A stretch of 64,000 bases of DNA from JACDAN01 sp963842235 (GCA_963842235.1 CAWJFT010000001.1:186001-250000); one strand, 5' to 3'. Shown: positions 42,918 to 53,312, counted from the first letter of the stretch. Numbers and translations are program-made. Notes: generated by a model from the letters alone, not told the origin.

Positions 42918-44565
42918 ATGGGTCTGGTGGACGCCGAGCGCGCACTCGAGCAAGGTCGCGGATCCTCCGCCAGTGGCGACTGGCAGGACGCCTTCGACGC
43001 GCTCGGGCGCGCGAACCGGCAGCAGCCGCTGGCGCCGGAAGACCTCGAGCTGCTCGCACGCTCCGCGTACATGCTCGGTCTCGACGACGAGTACAGAGGC
43101 GCGCTGGAGCAGGCGTATCACGCTTACCGCGATTCCGGCGACGCGTTCCGTGCGGCGCGCTGTGCGTGGTGGATCGGCCATAACCTCATGTTCCTCGGGC
43201 AGTCCGCCCCCGCGCGCGGATGGTTCGCTCGCGGCCAGCGGCTGCTCGAGCGCGAGGATCGTGACAGCGTTGAGCGCGGCTATCTCCTGATCCCGACGAT
43301 CCTCGAGCACTCCGGCCAAGGCGACTTCGTCGCTGCGTACGCGACCGCCGCGGAGATCGCGGAGATCGGAGAGCGGTTCGGCGACGAGGACCTTGTGGCG
43401 ATCGCGCTGATGGAGCAGGGGCAGCGCCCTCGTCAGGCAGGGAAGGACGGAGGAAGGCCTGCGGCTCGTGGACGAGACCATGGTGGCGGTCACGGCCGGT
43501 GAGCTGTCACCGATTGTCGCCGGCATCGTCTACTGCAACACGATCGCGTTCCTTCGTGACGTGTACGAGCTTCGGCGGGCGCGAGAGTGGACGGAGGCGC
43601 TGACCCGCTGGTGCGAGCAGCAGCCGGACATGGTCGCGCACAAGGGCCTTTGCCTCGTGCATCGGGCCGAGATCATGACGCTGAGTGGTGCATGGCGAGA
43701 CGCGCTCGAAGAAGCAGGTCGCGTCGCCAAGCAGTTCACGCAGGGAGTGCTGAACCAGCGAGCTCTCGGCCACGCTGCGTACCGGCAGGCGGAGGTCCAT
43801 CGCCTCCAGGGGCGGTTCGACGAAGCCGAGGCCGCGTACCGGGAGGCAAGTCGCTTCGGGCGCGAGGCTCAGCCCGGTTTCGCGTTGATGAGACTGGCGC
43901 AGGGAAAGGGCGGGGCGGCGGCCGCGGCGATCCGGCGAGCGGTGAGCGAGATCGCGCTGCCGCTGCAGCGGGCGGCGCTCCTTCCGGCTTACGTCGAGAT
44001 CCTGATCGCAACCGGCGATGTCGTCGAGGCGCGTGCGGCGTGCGACGAGCTCGGGGAGATCGCCCGCCGTCAGGGGAGCGAGGCGCTGATTGCTCTGGCT
44101 GCGCACGCCGAAGGCGCAGTTGCGCTGGCCGAAGGCGACGCGCATACCGCCCTGCCGGTGCTTCGTCGTGCTTGGCAGTCGTGGCAGGAACTGGATACGC
44201 CGTACGACGCCGCACGCGCGCGTGTTCTGATCGCGCAGGCGTGTGCGGGCCTCGGGGACGAGGAGACGGCCGCGCTCGAGCTGGATGCCGCGCGCGACAT
44301 CTTCTTTCGACTGGGCGCGGCACCCGATCTTGCGCGACTCGACTCGCGTCTCCGCAAGCGCGGGCGAAGCGAACACGGGCTGACGGCGCGCGAGCTCGAG
44401 GTGCTACGTCTAGTTGCGCGCGGTCGGAGCAACCGGGAAATCGCGAGCGCGCTCGTGATCAGCGAGCGCACCGTCGCCCGACACGTGCAGAACATCTTCG
44501 CCAAGCTGGGCGTCTCGTCGCGAGCCTCGGCGAGCGTCTTCGCCGCCGAGCACGATCTCCTCTGA
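42918..44565 (+). pseudogene. TPR-containing LuxR-family transcriptional regulator, one-base insertion
   Basis: About 548 residues once an extra C near 43426 is removed (the join reads LVRQGRTEEGLRLVDETMVAV). The N-terminal three quarters are TPR-like helices; the C-terminus is a GerE domain LTARELEVLRLVARGRSNRE then ERTVARHVQNIFAKLGVSSR. Unlike MalT-type LuxR proteins it has no ATPase domain. ATG at 42918. Probably a stand-alone transcription activator whose TPRs sense a protein or ligand. Confidence 0.87.
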
Positions 44566-44679
44566 CGGCTGGCGCGGAATGACCACACCGCGCGTGCAGC
44601 GCAAGTTGGTCAGATCGCCCGATGCCGTCTCCTCGAATTCTCCCTAGCGTCCTCTAGGAGAGACGAAAGGAGGATCGAG

Positions 44680-44961
44680 ATGTTCATCGTCGTCCACCAC
44701 ACGATCACCGATCCGGACACAGCGTTCGCACGCGGCCAGAACCTCCTCGACGGGAACGGCGCTCCGTCGGGCGTGCGGGCAAGGCAGTTCTACCCCAGCC
44801 GCGACAAGGCCGACGTCGTCTGCTTGTTGGAGGCCAACTCGCTCGAGGATGTGCGCGACTACGTCGACGCGACCATGGGCGACTCCAGCGGGCAGGCGTA
44901 CTTCGAAGTCGACGCGGAGATCGCTCGCGGGCTTCCAGAGCTGGCGCCGAGTCGGGCGTAG
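44680..44961 (+). CDS. Small alpha/beta protein of unknown function
   Basis: 93 residues: MFIVVHHTITDPDTAFARGQ ... GVRARQFYPSRDKADVVCLL ... EDVRDYVDATMGDSSGQAYF. Alternating strands and helices suggest a ferredoxin-like dimeric barrel, perhaps of the antibiotic-monooxygenase or DUF4242 type. A strong ribosome site (GAAAGGAGG) sets the start. It lies after the LuxR regulator and is followed by a strong hairpin terminator, so it is probably monocistronic. Confidence 0.75.
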   Translation: MFIVVHHTITDPDTAFARGQNLLDGNGAPSGVRARQFYPSRDKADVVCLLEANSLEDVRDYVDATMGDSSGQAYFEVDAEIARGLPELAPSRA

Positions 44962-44978
44962 GCGCTGATCAGAGGGCA

Positions 44979-45008
44979 CGAGGAGGCCGCTCAGGCGCGG
45001 CCTCCTCG
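44979..45008. terminator. 12-bp hairpin terminator between convergent genes
   Basis: CGAGGAGGCCGC (44979-44990), loop TCAGGC, GCGGCCTCCTCG (44997-45008), a perfect stem between the small protein and the haloperoxidase, without a T-run. Confidence 0.75.
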
Positions 45009-45018
45009 CATCCTTGCG

Positions 45019-46363
45019 TCAGTCGACTGGCTCGAAGTAGTGCTTCGCCATGTAGTCGGCGACCTTACGGCCAAGAATCTTCGCCTGCACGTCGGCAGTG
45101 CGGTAGTGGAGGCCCGCCCAGATCCGGGCTTCGGTGATCTCCTCGAGAGGTTCCGAGAAGCGGTCGAAGTAGCGCGTTTCACCTGGGAAGCGGCTGCTCG
45201 TAACGCCAAACCGGATCTTGTCCGTGCCGAAGAACATCCGCAGCACGCGGAGGTGCGCGCCGTCGAAACAGAGGTGCCCCGACGGGTGGTCGGGGTACGG
45301 CGCAGTGATGAGCGCCGTCCAGTCCGGGTCAGGCTCGGTCGCAGGGTTGCCGTCCCTGTCCGCCTCGTGGATCGCCTGCCACGGCCGCCAGAAGTCCCAG
45401 TAGTACTTGTCGTTCCAGCAGTTGATCGCCGCGTCCGCCGCACTCAGGTTCATCATTGCGAGCAGGAGGGCGGTGTCGGCGATATCGACGTCGCGGTCCG
45501 GGTCTTCGACCAAGTTTCGTGCGACCGGATTCCACAGCAGGGCCGGTCCGCCCGCGCTCTGCCAGAAGATGGCGATGTGCGTCTGCTCGGGCGTGCGGTT
45601 CGGACTGTTCACCGAGCCGAGCGCCTTGACCTCGTTGAAGTCCCGTGCGTACTTGCGGCTCGTGAGCCGGAGCGGGCCGTCGGTGCGGAACTGCGAGGAG
45701 CTCCCGATCAGGAACGGCCGCACGTCGCCGGCCCACGGGGTCGGGTCGAGCATCTGTGTTCCATCCGGATTCAAAAGCGGCTGCCAGTGCCCCGGCTCAG
45801 GGCTCGGCACCCACGGCGACGGCCCGAAGCGACCGTCGTCCAGCCGTGAGGCGATCATCGCGGCGGCCGCAGCTTCGCCGACGGCGATCCCACGCGTCTT
45901 CGACGAGCCGTCAGGTATCGCTGCGAGCGAGGCGGCGTATTCCGTCTCCAGCGTCTGCAGCAAGCTCGCTTTATTCGGGAACGGGATGCTCGCGGGGACC
46001 GTCGAGACGATGTTCACGAGGACGCGGTACGCGGCCGCCGCGGCCGCCGCCTCCTTCGAATCGGACGGCCTCCCGAGCCGTGATCGAGATCAGGTACCCC
46101 TCGTGGCCGCCGTCGATCGCATTCACCGCGTCGTAGACGGCACCTTGGGTCATCCCCATGTTGATCTGGACGGTTGGGGCTGCTCCGCCCGCCGCCGGAG
46201 GGAAGGCCGCGAGCGTGCTCGCCGCGATCCGGTTCCATTTCGTGACCGCGTTGGCCTGTGCCGCCGCGGGCGCCGCTGAGGCAACGACTGCTGTCGAAAA
46301 CGCGGCGAACCCGACGAGTGCTGCGGCAAACGCCGCGAACCGGGCACTTCGTGTACGTCTCAT
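45019..46363 (-). pseudogene. Secreted vanadium-dependent haloperoxidase-like (PAP2 superfamily) protein 1, one-base insertion
   Basis: ATG 46363 with AAAGGAG ten bases before. Signal peptide FAAFAAALVGFAAFSTAVVA. The N-terminal part (NAVTKWNRIAASTLAAFPPA, QGAVYDAVNAIDGG) and the remainder from IVSTVPASIPFPNKAS are in different frames; removing one base near 46057 gives a smooth EEAAAAAAAYRVLVN join. The vanadate-binding signatures are present: FWRPWQAI, APYPDHPSGH, and ARIWAGLHYRTADV. It probably oxidises halides with hydrogen peroxide in the cell envelope. Paralogous to the intact copy at 58370. Sits 6 bases after the DUF4242-like gene. Confidence 0.87.
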
Positions 46364-46369
46364 GCTCGT

Positions 46370-46636
46370 CTACTCCTTTCCGGAGGAGACCGCCTCGACG
46401 ACACGCAAGGGCTCGAGTCCGGCACGTTGTGCCACCAGTGCGGCCTCGCGGCCCGACGGCGCATCGAACGTGAAGAAGCAGATCTCGTCCTCGGGGACGT
46501 GGATCGAAGCTTCGAAACGGACGCGCGTCCCCTCCCGCGTCAGCTCCTCGGCGGCCGAGCGGGCCCGCCGCTCACGTGCGGCGCGCTCTCCAGCGTGTCC
46601 GCGCGCGAGGTAGGTCTCGACTAGGTAGCTCGGCAC
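46370..46636 (-). CDS. DUF4242-like (SCO4226-type) small protein
   Basis: 88 residues from GTG 46636, chosen because the product then begins VPSYLVETYLARG, the normal family start; the frame remains open upstream but is not family-like. Other landmarks are RSAAEELTREGTRVRFEASI, VPEDEICFFTFDAPS and AGLEPLRVVEA. The related S. coelicolor SCO4226 binds nickel. It is 6 bases upstream of the haloperoxidase gene, so the two are co-transcribed. Confidence 0.8.
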   Translation of the reverse strand: MPSYLVETYLARGHAGERAARERRARSAAEELTREGTRVRFEASIHVPEDEICFFTFDAPSGREAALVAQRAGLEPLRVVEAVSSGKE

Positions 46637-46703
46637 ACGAGCGAAGCTATGCCGCGACGCGCCGGTTGAAATCGCGAGAACCCCTGAACTTTGCTCAGGT
46701 GCT

Positions 46704-49439
46704 TCAGGAAGTGGATCCAAGCTTGCGCGCCAGCTCGGTTCGCGAGCGCACTCCCAGCTTGGCGTAGATGTGGGAGAGGTGCGTCTCGACCGTCCGCTCG
46801 CCGAGGAAGAGCGCCGCCGCGACCTCTCGGTTCGTCCGTCCCTCAGCCACGAGTGCTGCCACCCGCTGCTCGGCCGAGGTCAGCCCCTCTTCGCGTGTCC
46901 GTCCACCGATGTGGCCCAGTTCGGCGCGCGCCTTCTCCGCCCAGCCTGCGGCACCGCACTCCTCGAAGACAGCGACCGCCTCCTCGATCGCCTCACGGGC
47001 AGCGCGTTTCTTGCGCGCCCGGCGCCGCGCGACTCCAAGAGCCAGCAGGGCCCGCGCATGCCCGAACGGGTCGCCCACCGCCTTGTGTTGTGCGGCTGCC
47101 TGCTCGAGCATGACCACTGCCTTGTCGACATCGCCCCGGGCGGCCGCGACGAGACCCCGGCAACGTGACGCCTGAGCAAGCACCCTGTCGCGGCGGAGCC
47201 GCGCAGCATCCGTCTCCCACTCATGGAGGACGCCGACGGCGTCTTCGATGCGGCCCAGCTCGAGCAACGCCTCGACGTGATCGGCCCGCCACCAGGCAGG
47301 AGTCGGCTCGAGCGATCCAGCGGCTCTCCTTGTCCGTTCTGCAGCGACGAAGTGCTCGACGGCCGCAGCCGCGTCTCCCTGCTGATAGGCGACATGGCCC
47401 AGCACCGCGTCGTGATAGGGGATGAACGACAGATTTCGCTCGCCTGCCGCGAGTCCGCGCTGCGCGAACTTCCGGGCAAGGTCTAGCTCGCCACGATGGG
47501 CAGCGATGAGGGCGACGGCATAGAGGAGCCCTGCCTCGCCTTCTTCCTCGATCGTGTACAGGGAGGAGATCTCCCACGAGCGGCGGGCGTAGTCGGCTGC
47601 AGAGCGAAGCGACCGGCGTAGAACTCGACCAGGCTAAGGCGCCAGAGGGTCACGGCCACAGCGTGTTCATCAAGTTCCTTGCGCGCTGTGTAAAAGCCCT
47701 CGAGCAGCCTGCGTGCTCGATCGAGTCGCCCTGTCCAAAGGAGCGTGCTCGACACGGACTGAGTGACCTCTGCGAGCACCTCGGGATCACCCGCTGTGAC
47801 CGCCAGTTCATACGAACGCTCTGCGAGCCGAAGCGCATCGGGCTCGCCGAGATGGAAGTGCGTGTTCGCGACCATCGACAGTGCTCCGGCGAGTAGGGCG
47901 GTGTCGTCAAGCCCCTCCGCGATCTCGAGGGACGCTTGCGCGTGGCGCTCTGCGACGAGCAGCCCCTCCGAGAAGCGCGTTTCCGCCGCGAGCCATCGGT
48001 GAATCCGAGCCTGGAGCATCGGATCTCCACCGGCCTGCTCGAGAGCCTCACGATGGAGCGCAATCCTGACTGCGGATGCCGGGTGCGAGGTCAGCTGCGA
48101 GCACGAGTGCCTCGGCGCGCGGAGTCCCGGCTTCGGCTCGATTGAGGACATCTCGGGCTAGCGCCTCGGCACGGCGTGGATTCGCGGTCGTGAGGTGTGC
48201 ACGCGCAAGAGCGATCGTCCGGCGGTGGACGTCCTCCCGCGCCTCCGCGGGCGTCAGTCTCAGCGCGTGCTCGCGGAGCTCGACCGCAGCGGCCATCGCG
48301 GTCCGCCCGACGGCGACCTCCGCCGCCGCGTCGAGCGCAGTGGCGATGTCCGGGTCGGGGGCTTCTGCCGAAAGCGCAAGATGGCGGGTGCGCTCGACCG
48401 GGTCGCTGACGGATTCAGCCAGAGTTCGATGGACGCGCCGCCGCCCACTAACCGACAGCTCCTGGTAGACGGCCGAGGCTAGGAGGGGGTGTGTGAACCG
48501 GATGCCGCCATTGACGTGCTCGACAATGCCGGCGCTGAGAGCAGGGTCGAGCGCGCCATCCTCGACTCCGGCCACACTGAAGAGCTCATACGAAGGCCGA
48601 CCGACCGCCGAGGCGAGCGCCAGGGTTCTTCGGGTCGCGCTCGGCAGCCCGGCGAGCCGTTCGCTGACGAGTCGCTCAAGCGACTGGGGCACCGGGAGCG
48701 GCCGGGTGGGGTCCGCGTCCGGCCTGAGCGCACGCGCGAGCTCGAGCGCATAGAACGGATTGCCGCCCGACGTTTCGTGGATCCGCAGCAGCGTGGGCCG
48801 TGGAAATCGGCGGTCCAGGCGGTCTCGCAGGAGCCGTTGAATCGCACCCAGGCTGAGCGGGCCGACGACTAGCCGCCCGATGGAGTCAGGGGCGAGCGCC
48901 TGCTCGGTCTCCGATGGCTCGATCTCCTCACCAAGCCGGCGCGCCAGCACGAGGACGAGCGGTTTGTCCAGGCGCCTCAAGGCAAAGGAGAGCGCACTTG
49001 CCGAAGAGCGGTCGAGCCATTGGATGTCGTCGACGGCGATGAGAAGTCGAGCGTCTGAAGAGAGGATCTCGAGTCCGTTTCGAACGGCAACCCCCAGAGC
49101 GCGGGGATCGACAGCGTCCGTCGTCTCCTCGAGAAGAAGCGCGGCTTCGAGCGCACGGCGACGCGGTGGCGGCAAGAGGGCGATGATCTCGTCGAGAACC
49201 CCCTCGAAGAGGGCGCCGAGACCGGCGAAGGCGAGCCCACGCTCGGCCTCAGCCGGCCGTGATGCGAGAACACGGAATCCGCGCTCGCGCGCCGCGTCGA
49301 CGCCGGCGAGCCACAACGTCGACTTGCCAATCCCTGCCTCCCCCTCGAGGACGAGCGCGGCGGGGCGAGCAGGCACGGTCTCGAAGAACTCCGCAAGCGA
49401 CTGTAGCTCGCCCTCTCTGCCGACAATCTCGACGGCCAT
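46704..49439 (-). pseudogene. AAA ATPase-TPR-LuxR (MalT-like) transcriptional regulator, frameshifted twice
   Basis: About 910 residues in total. The first frame (49439 to about 48095) has Walker A EGEAGIGKSTLWL, Walker B LLIAVDDIQWLDRSS and the STAND-type helical region. The second frame (to about 47620) begins its usable part at HPASAVRIALHREALEQAGG. The third (to 46704) has TPR helices and ends with the GerE domain LTSAEQRVAALVAEGRTNREVA and TVETHLSHIYAKLGVRSR. The ATG at 49439 is supported by family alignment. It is probably a signal-activated transcription factor. Two frameshifts in one gene again suggest sequence errors or decay. Confidence 0.85.
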
Positions 49440-49611
49440 TGCCTTGTAACAAGTGTGACACTGGGCGGCCTGGAGTTCGATGCCGGCGTCCGCCCTTGGC
49501 TGCGCGTCCTTGCTAGGTCCCTGCCCGCCGGAAATTCAGCGTCTTGATCATCGGATCCATCGGCAGGCGCCTTGGCGGCCGCTTTGTGCACTTCCCCTGC
49601 CGACTGCCTCA

Positions 49612-49655
49612 ATGGTAAGGAGGGGGGTCGACGGTTCGAGCCCGTCAGAGGGCTC
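49612..49655 (+). repeat. tRNA-Thr-like 3' half, copy 1 (possible attachment-site remnant)
   Basis: ATGGTAA resembles an anticodon loop (GGT, Thr), then GGAGG, a variable loop, and a perfect T-arm GACGG-TTCGAGC-CCGTC followed by an acceptor-like AGAGGGC. There is no D-arm or 5' acceptor strand, so it is not a tRNA gene. One extra G lies in the G-run. A hairpin AAGTCCC/GGGACTT (49661-49682) follows. It recurs at 53625. Confidence 0.6.
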
Positions 49656-49737
49656 TGCAAAAGTCCCGCAAATCAGGGACTTCCCTTTCGGATCGGCTTG
49701 CACCTTCAACAACGTGCATTTAAATATGGAGCCGATT

Positions 49738-49899
49738 ATGGAGCTTTCAGATTTGCAAGCGCCACGTGAAGCCGGCGTTTTCGTCGTCGCGCCCGCGCTG
49801 AGCTGGCGCCTGCGCGACGTGCCGCTAAGCGAGACGGCCCCAGTCGAGGCCTCGGAGCCCGAGCCCCGAACGCCCGCAGGATCGAGCGCCGGCGGCTGA
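49738..49899 (+). CDS. Small ORF translationally coupled to the ABC exporter
   Basis: 53 codons from ATG 49738, with GGAG at 49728-49731 (six-base spacing), ending in TGA that overlaps the exporter ATG (TGATG). The peptide starts MELSDLQAPREAGVFVV and has a Pro/Glu/Ala-rich tail with no cysteine. No family. It may be a leader peptide that couples translation, or a small substrate of the exporter; both are guesses. An in-frame ATG at 49726 lacks a ribosome site. Confidence 0.4.
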   Translation: MELSDLQAPREAGVFVVAPALSWRLRDVPLSETAPVEASEPEPRTPAGSSAGG

Positions 49900-50849
49900 T
49901 GAACGCGCTAACGGCAGACGGGTTGACTCGGCGCTTCGGGGATCTCGTTGCGGTGAACCACCTGACGTTCGAGGTTCCCGACGGTGGCGTCGTCGGATTC
50001 GTGGGCCCGAACGGCTCGGGGAAGTCGACGACGATCCGCGTCTTGCTCGGCCTGATCAAGCCGAGCGCTGGTTCGGGAACGGTTCTGGGCGAGTCGATTC
50101 AGCACCCCGAGAGCTTCGCCGACCGGGTCGGCGCGCTGATCGAGGCCCCCGCGTTTGTGGGTTCGTTGTCGGGCCGGGACAATCTGCGGAGTCTGGCCGC
50201 ACTGCGCGGCTTGCCCGCAAAGCGCGTTGACGAAGTGCTCAAGATCGTGGGCCTGGCCGGTCGCGAGGACGACAAGGCGTCGACCTATTCGCTCGGAATG
50301 AAGCAGCGGCTCGGTATCGCGGCTGCGTTGCTGCCGGATCCGGAACTGCTGGTCCTCGACGAGCCGATGAACGGGCTCGATCCGGCCGGCATCGTCGAGA
50401 TTCGCGAGCTGCTCAAATCGCTCGCCGCCGGTGGCCGGACGGTGGTGGTCTCCTCGCATCTTCTCGCTGAGCTCCAGACGATGGTGGACAGCCTGGTCGT
50501 GATCCGGTTCGGGGAGCTCGTGTATGCGGGCAGCCTCAAGGGTCTAATGGAGCACGCGACCGAACGGGTGGTCGCAGCGCCCGAGCCGGCATCCGACCTG
50601 CCCCGCCTGGTCGAGATCGTCGAGGAGAAGGGCTGGACGTACGAGGTCTCCGATGACGAGGTGATCGTCACCATGCCGGCCGAGCGGTCTGCCGATCTGT
50701 ACCGGGCCAGCGCCGCAGCGGGACTCACGCTGCGCATGCTCAATCCAGAGGCTGACACGCTCGAAACGGTGTTCCTGCGGCTGACCGGAGCGACTGACAC
50801 TGAGCTCTCCGAAGGGCGTCGCGTCCAGCGGCACGGAGACGGCGGCTGA
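49899..50849 (+). CDS. ABC transporter ATP-binding protein (BcrA/CcmA-like drug or lantibiotic export type)
   Basis: 316 residues. Walker A GPNGSGKST (about residue 36), signature YSLGMKQRLGIA rather than LSGGQ, Walker B LLVLDEPMNGLDP, H-switch SSHLL, plus a C-terminal accessory region after residue 225. The YSLGMKQR signature is characteristic of BcrA-like exporters of peptide antibiotics and drugs. ATG 49899 overlaps the stop of the small ORF, and its own stop overlaps the permease start (TGATG). Confidence 0.92.
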   Translation: MNALTADGLTRRFGDLVAVNHLTFEVPDGGVVGFVGPNGSGKSTTIRVLLGLIKPSAGSGTVLGESIQHPESFADRVGALIEAPAFVGSLSGRDNLRSLAALRGLPAKRVDEVLKIVGLAGREDDKASTYSLGMKQRLGIAAALLPDPELLVLDEPMNGLDPAGIVEIRELLKSLAAGGRTVVVSSHLLAELQTMVDSLVVIRFGELVYAGSLKGLMEHATERVVAAPEPASDLPRLVEIVEEKGWTYEVSDDEVIVTMPAERSADLYRASAAAGLTLRMLNPEADTLETVFLRLTGATDTELSEGRRVQRHGDGG

Positions 50850-51643
50850 TGCGCGCCTTCCGCTCGGAGCTGATCCGGATCCGGCGGCCGGCCTTTCTCT
50901 TCGGAGGCATCGGCCTGATGGCCCTGTTCGCGGGCCTGGTCTCGATCTTCATCTTCACGTCGGCCGAGAACGCACCCGCTGCTCCGCAAGCCGGACAGGG
51001 TGCCGGCGCGTATACCGTCGCCGAGATCGCCAAGCCGGGCGGCTTCCTCACCGCCTTGCCGACCGTGAGCAGGCTGGCCGGGGTGATCCTGCTCGCGCTC
51101 TGGGCGATCGCGGTGGCTACCGACTACAGCACGGGACTGATCCGCATCCTTGCCCAGGCGCATCCGAACAGAACGCGCCTCCTAGGCGGCAAGATTGCCG
51201 CCCTGAGTGTCTTCACCATCGTTGCCACGACGGTGACGACGCTCGTCGTCGTCGTCGTCGCGCGGCCTCTTGCCAAGCTCGAGGGCATACCGATCGAGGC
51301 ATGGAAGACCGACTTCGCGTCCCATCTTGGGAAGGGCTTCCTCGACTTCACGATCGCAGGGCTCGTCTGGGGACTCATCGGCCTGATGCTCGCCGTGCTC
51401 ACCCGCAGTTCGGCCATCGCGATCGGGATCGGGCTCGGCTTTCTGCTGGTCGTGGAAAGCCTGATATCCATTGTCGCGCCGAGCGCCAGCTCCTATCTGC
51501 CCGGGGGCACACTGGAGACCCTCGCTTCCGGGGGAAACGACCAACTCGCCTGGGGTGCGGCACTCGGGCTGGTCGTCCTCTACGGCGTCATCGCCACCAT
51601 TGTCGCCCTTGCGGTGTTCCGCACCCGCGACATCACGTCCTGA
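50849..51643 (+). CDS. ABC-2 family transporter permease
   Basis: 264 residues with about six hydrophobic segments: FLFGGIGLMALFAGLVSIFI, VSRLAGVILLALWAIAVATD, ALSVFTIVATTVTTLVVVVV, GLVWGLIGLMLAVLT, GIGLGFLLVVESLISIVA and LGLVVLYGVIATIVAL. A DYSTGLIRILAQAHPNRTRLL loop is typical of ABC-2 permeases. Coupled to the ATPase gene. Together they probably export a small hydrophobic compound or peptide. Confidence 0.9.
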   Translation: MRAFRSELIRIRRPAFLFGGIGLMALFAGLVSIFIFTSAENAPAAPQAGQGAGAYTVAEIAKPGGFLTALPTVSRLAGVILLALWAIAVATDYSTGLIRILAQAHPNRTRLLGGKIAALSVFTIVATTVTTLVVVVVARPLAKLEGIPIEAWKTDFASHLGKGFLDFTIAGLVWGLIGLMLAVLTRSSAIAIGIGLGFLLVVESLISIVAPSASSYLPGGTLETLASGGNDQLAWGAALGLVVLYGVIATIVALAVFRTRDITS

Positions 51644-51662
51644 CCTCCAAAAGCGCACCCGT

Positions 51663-52637
51663 TCATTCCGGTACGCCGGGTAGACGCTTCTTGATTTTCG
51701 ACACCGTGTGGATTTTCACCTCCGCCGCCCACGGTCCATCAACGGTCCGCAGGCTCTTGGATGCCATGGCGCTGATGTCTGCCGAGAGGTTGGTGACCAG
51801 CACGTCGTCGCCGTGGAAGACGAGGCTGTTCGACCAGAGAAAACCGATGGGCGCGCCGTCCTCGTCGATCCCGCCGAAATCGCCGAGTTTCGCGATCACG
51901 CGGCCCTGCTTCGGCTCGAGCACCATCACCTCGTCGGACTGGTTGCACGCGATCCAGAGGTTGTCGTGCTCATCAATGATGATGCCGTCAGGTCCACCGC
52001 CCGCACGGTTGACGAAGACCTCGGGTGTGCCGGGCTCGAGTGGTGAGCCGCTCACCGGTATCTCGATGATGGTGTCTTGTGCGGTGTTGGCGACGAACAG
52101 CGCTGTGTGCTTCGTATTGAACGTGAGGCCGTTTGCGCCGATGGCGGGCGGCGGCCTCGTTGGCTTGAGAAGCGGGCTCGTGACCCAGGCCGTTGCTGCA
52201 CCGCCGTCCTTGCCGACTCTCCAAATGATGCCTTGGTGCGCGTCGGTCACGTACACGTTGCCATCCGCATCAAACGTCAACCCGTCGAGGCCGGGATTCT
52301 CGCCCGTAACGGTGATGAACACCGAGGTAGCACCAGTCATGGGATCGACGGTGAAGACCTTCGGGTTTTTGTAATCGACTACGAGCAGCCTGCCCGTGTT
52401 CGGTTGGAAGCGCAGGTCAAGGAGCCAGGGACTGGTGCCCTGCATGCGGACGGTCCGCAGAAGCTTGCCGTTCGGGTCGAAGACAAAGAGACTTCCCGGG
52501 CTCGTGTCCGGCTTGTTCGCCCCTACCGTGACGACGTAGACATTGCCGTCGGCGTCCACGTCGATCCCCTCCGGGTATGCCTCGCCCGGCGGCAGCGTGG
52601 CAAAGCGCTCGACCTTGCCGCGGTCAAAGGCGTGCAC
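51663..52637 (-). CDS. SMP-30/NHL-like beta-propeller protein with incomplete signal peptide start
   Basis: 324 residues from GTG 52637. Repeats such as PEGIDVDADGNVYVVTVGAN and LDGLTFDADGNVYVTDAHQG build a six- to seven-bladed propeller, similar to gluconolactonase-type and NHL proteins. Upstream in the same frame lies a typical signal peptide core (LTVLLAALATPITVHA), but the frame is closed by TAG after about 19 codons without ATG, GTG or TTG. A start-codon loss, a CTG start or a 5' indel is likely. Catalytic residues of lactonases cannot be assigned with confidence. Confidence 0.8.
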   Translation of the reverse strand: MHAFDRGKVERFATLPPGEAYPEGIDVDADGNVYVVTVGANKPDTSPGSLFVFDPNGKLLRTVRMQGTSPWLLDLRFQPNTGRLLVVDYKNPKVFTVDPMTGATSVFITVTGENPGLDGLTFDADGNVYVTDAHQGIIWRVGKDGGAATAWVTSPLLKPTRPPPAIGANGLTFNTKHTALFVANTAQDTIIEIPVSGSPLEPGTPEVFVNRAGGGPDGIIIDEHDNLWIACNQSDEVMVLEPKQGRVIAKLGDFGGIDEDGAPIGFLWSNSLVFHGDDVLVTNLSADISAMASKSLRTVDGPWAAEVKIHTVSKIKKRLPGVPE

Positions 52638-52706
52638 AGTGATCGGCGTTGCCAGCGCCGCCAGTAAGACTGTTAAAGAGGTCTTTGGTTGTGCCTAACG
52701 GCCGTG

Positions 52707-53312
52707 TCATCCGGTGATGACGACGCCGCGGCGGCTGTAGAGGTCATCCGTGGCCGCTTGCAGGAGGAACGAGGCCACGCCCGCGCGTGAGATTTTCTGC
52801 GACATCCTGACCTTCTCGCTTTCGGGGACGACCCTAGCCTCGGTCTTGGGCCCGTTGGTCAGCTTGGTGGCGTAGACAATCGTCCAGTCGAGGCTGCTGG
52901 CGCGCAGGACTTCCTCACCGGCAGCCTTGTCCTTGATCTGACTACCCATTACTACGCCGGTTACGACCTTGGTGACGGGAGTGAGCCGGTCACGCGCGAC
53001 GGCGAAGGAGGACAAGATGACGACGCGCTCGGGTTCCTTCTGTTTGGCCGCGTCCACAATGGCGCGCGTCGCCTCGGCCATCACCGGTCCTCTCGCGCCG
53101 AGGACGCTGATGACAGCGTCGCCCCCGTTCATGGCCTCGGAGACCGCCGCGCGGTCGGTTGCGTCGCCTTCGACAGCATCGAGGTTGGGATTGGTGATGG
53201 TCAGTTTCTGCTCGGACCGAACGAGTGCCGTGACGCGATGTCCTGCGGCGAGCGCCTGCTCGACCAGCGGAATGCCGGTGGCGCCAGCGGCGCCGAGGAC
53301 GCTCAGTTTCAT
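52707..53312 (-). CDS. NAD(P)-binding (NmrA-like) oxidoreductase
   Basis: 201 residues from ATG 53312, preceded by AGGAG; a start 15 bases upstream is less likely. Rossmann motif VLGAAGATGIPLVEQAL (GxxGxxG) at the N-terminus, LVRSEQKL, DAVISVLGARG, VILSSFAV and SLDWTIVYATKLTN follow the atypical SDR/NmrA pattern, which may reduce flavin or sense the NADPH pool. No standard YxxxK active site is evident. Confidence 0.88.
   Translation of the reverse strand: MKLSVLGAAGATGIPLVEQALAAGHRVTALVRSEQKLTITNPNLDAVEGDATDRAAVSEAMNGGDAVISVLGARGPVMAEATRAIVDAAKQKEPERVVILSSFAVARDRLTPVTKVVTGVVMGSQIKDKAAGEEVLRASSLDWTIVYATKLTNGPKTEARVVPESEKVRMSQKISRAGVASFLLQAATDDLYSRRGVVITG

Noticed and set aside
49612..49655. 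Complete tRNA gene
   Set aside because: T-arm and anticodon loop are present but there is no D-arm or 5' acceptor strand in the preceding sequence.
49480..49899. 139-codon ORF crossing the tRNA-like fragment
   Set aside because: Its first part is a translation of the tRNA-like half and hairpin; only the last 53 codons have a ribosome site and are kept as a separate small ORF.
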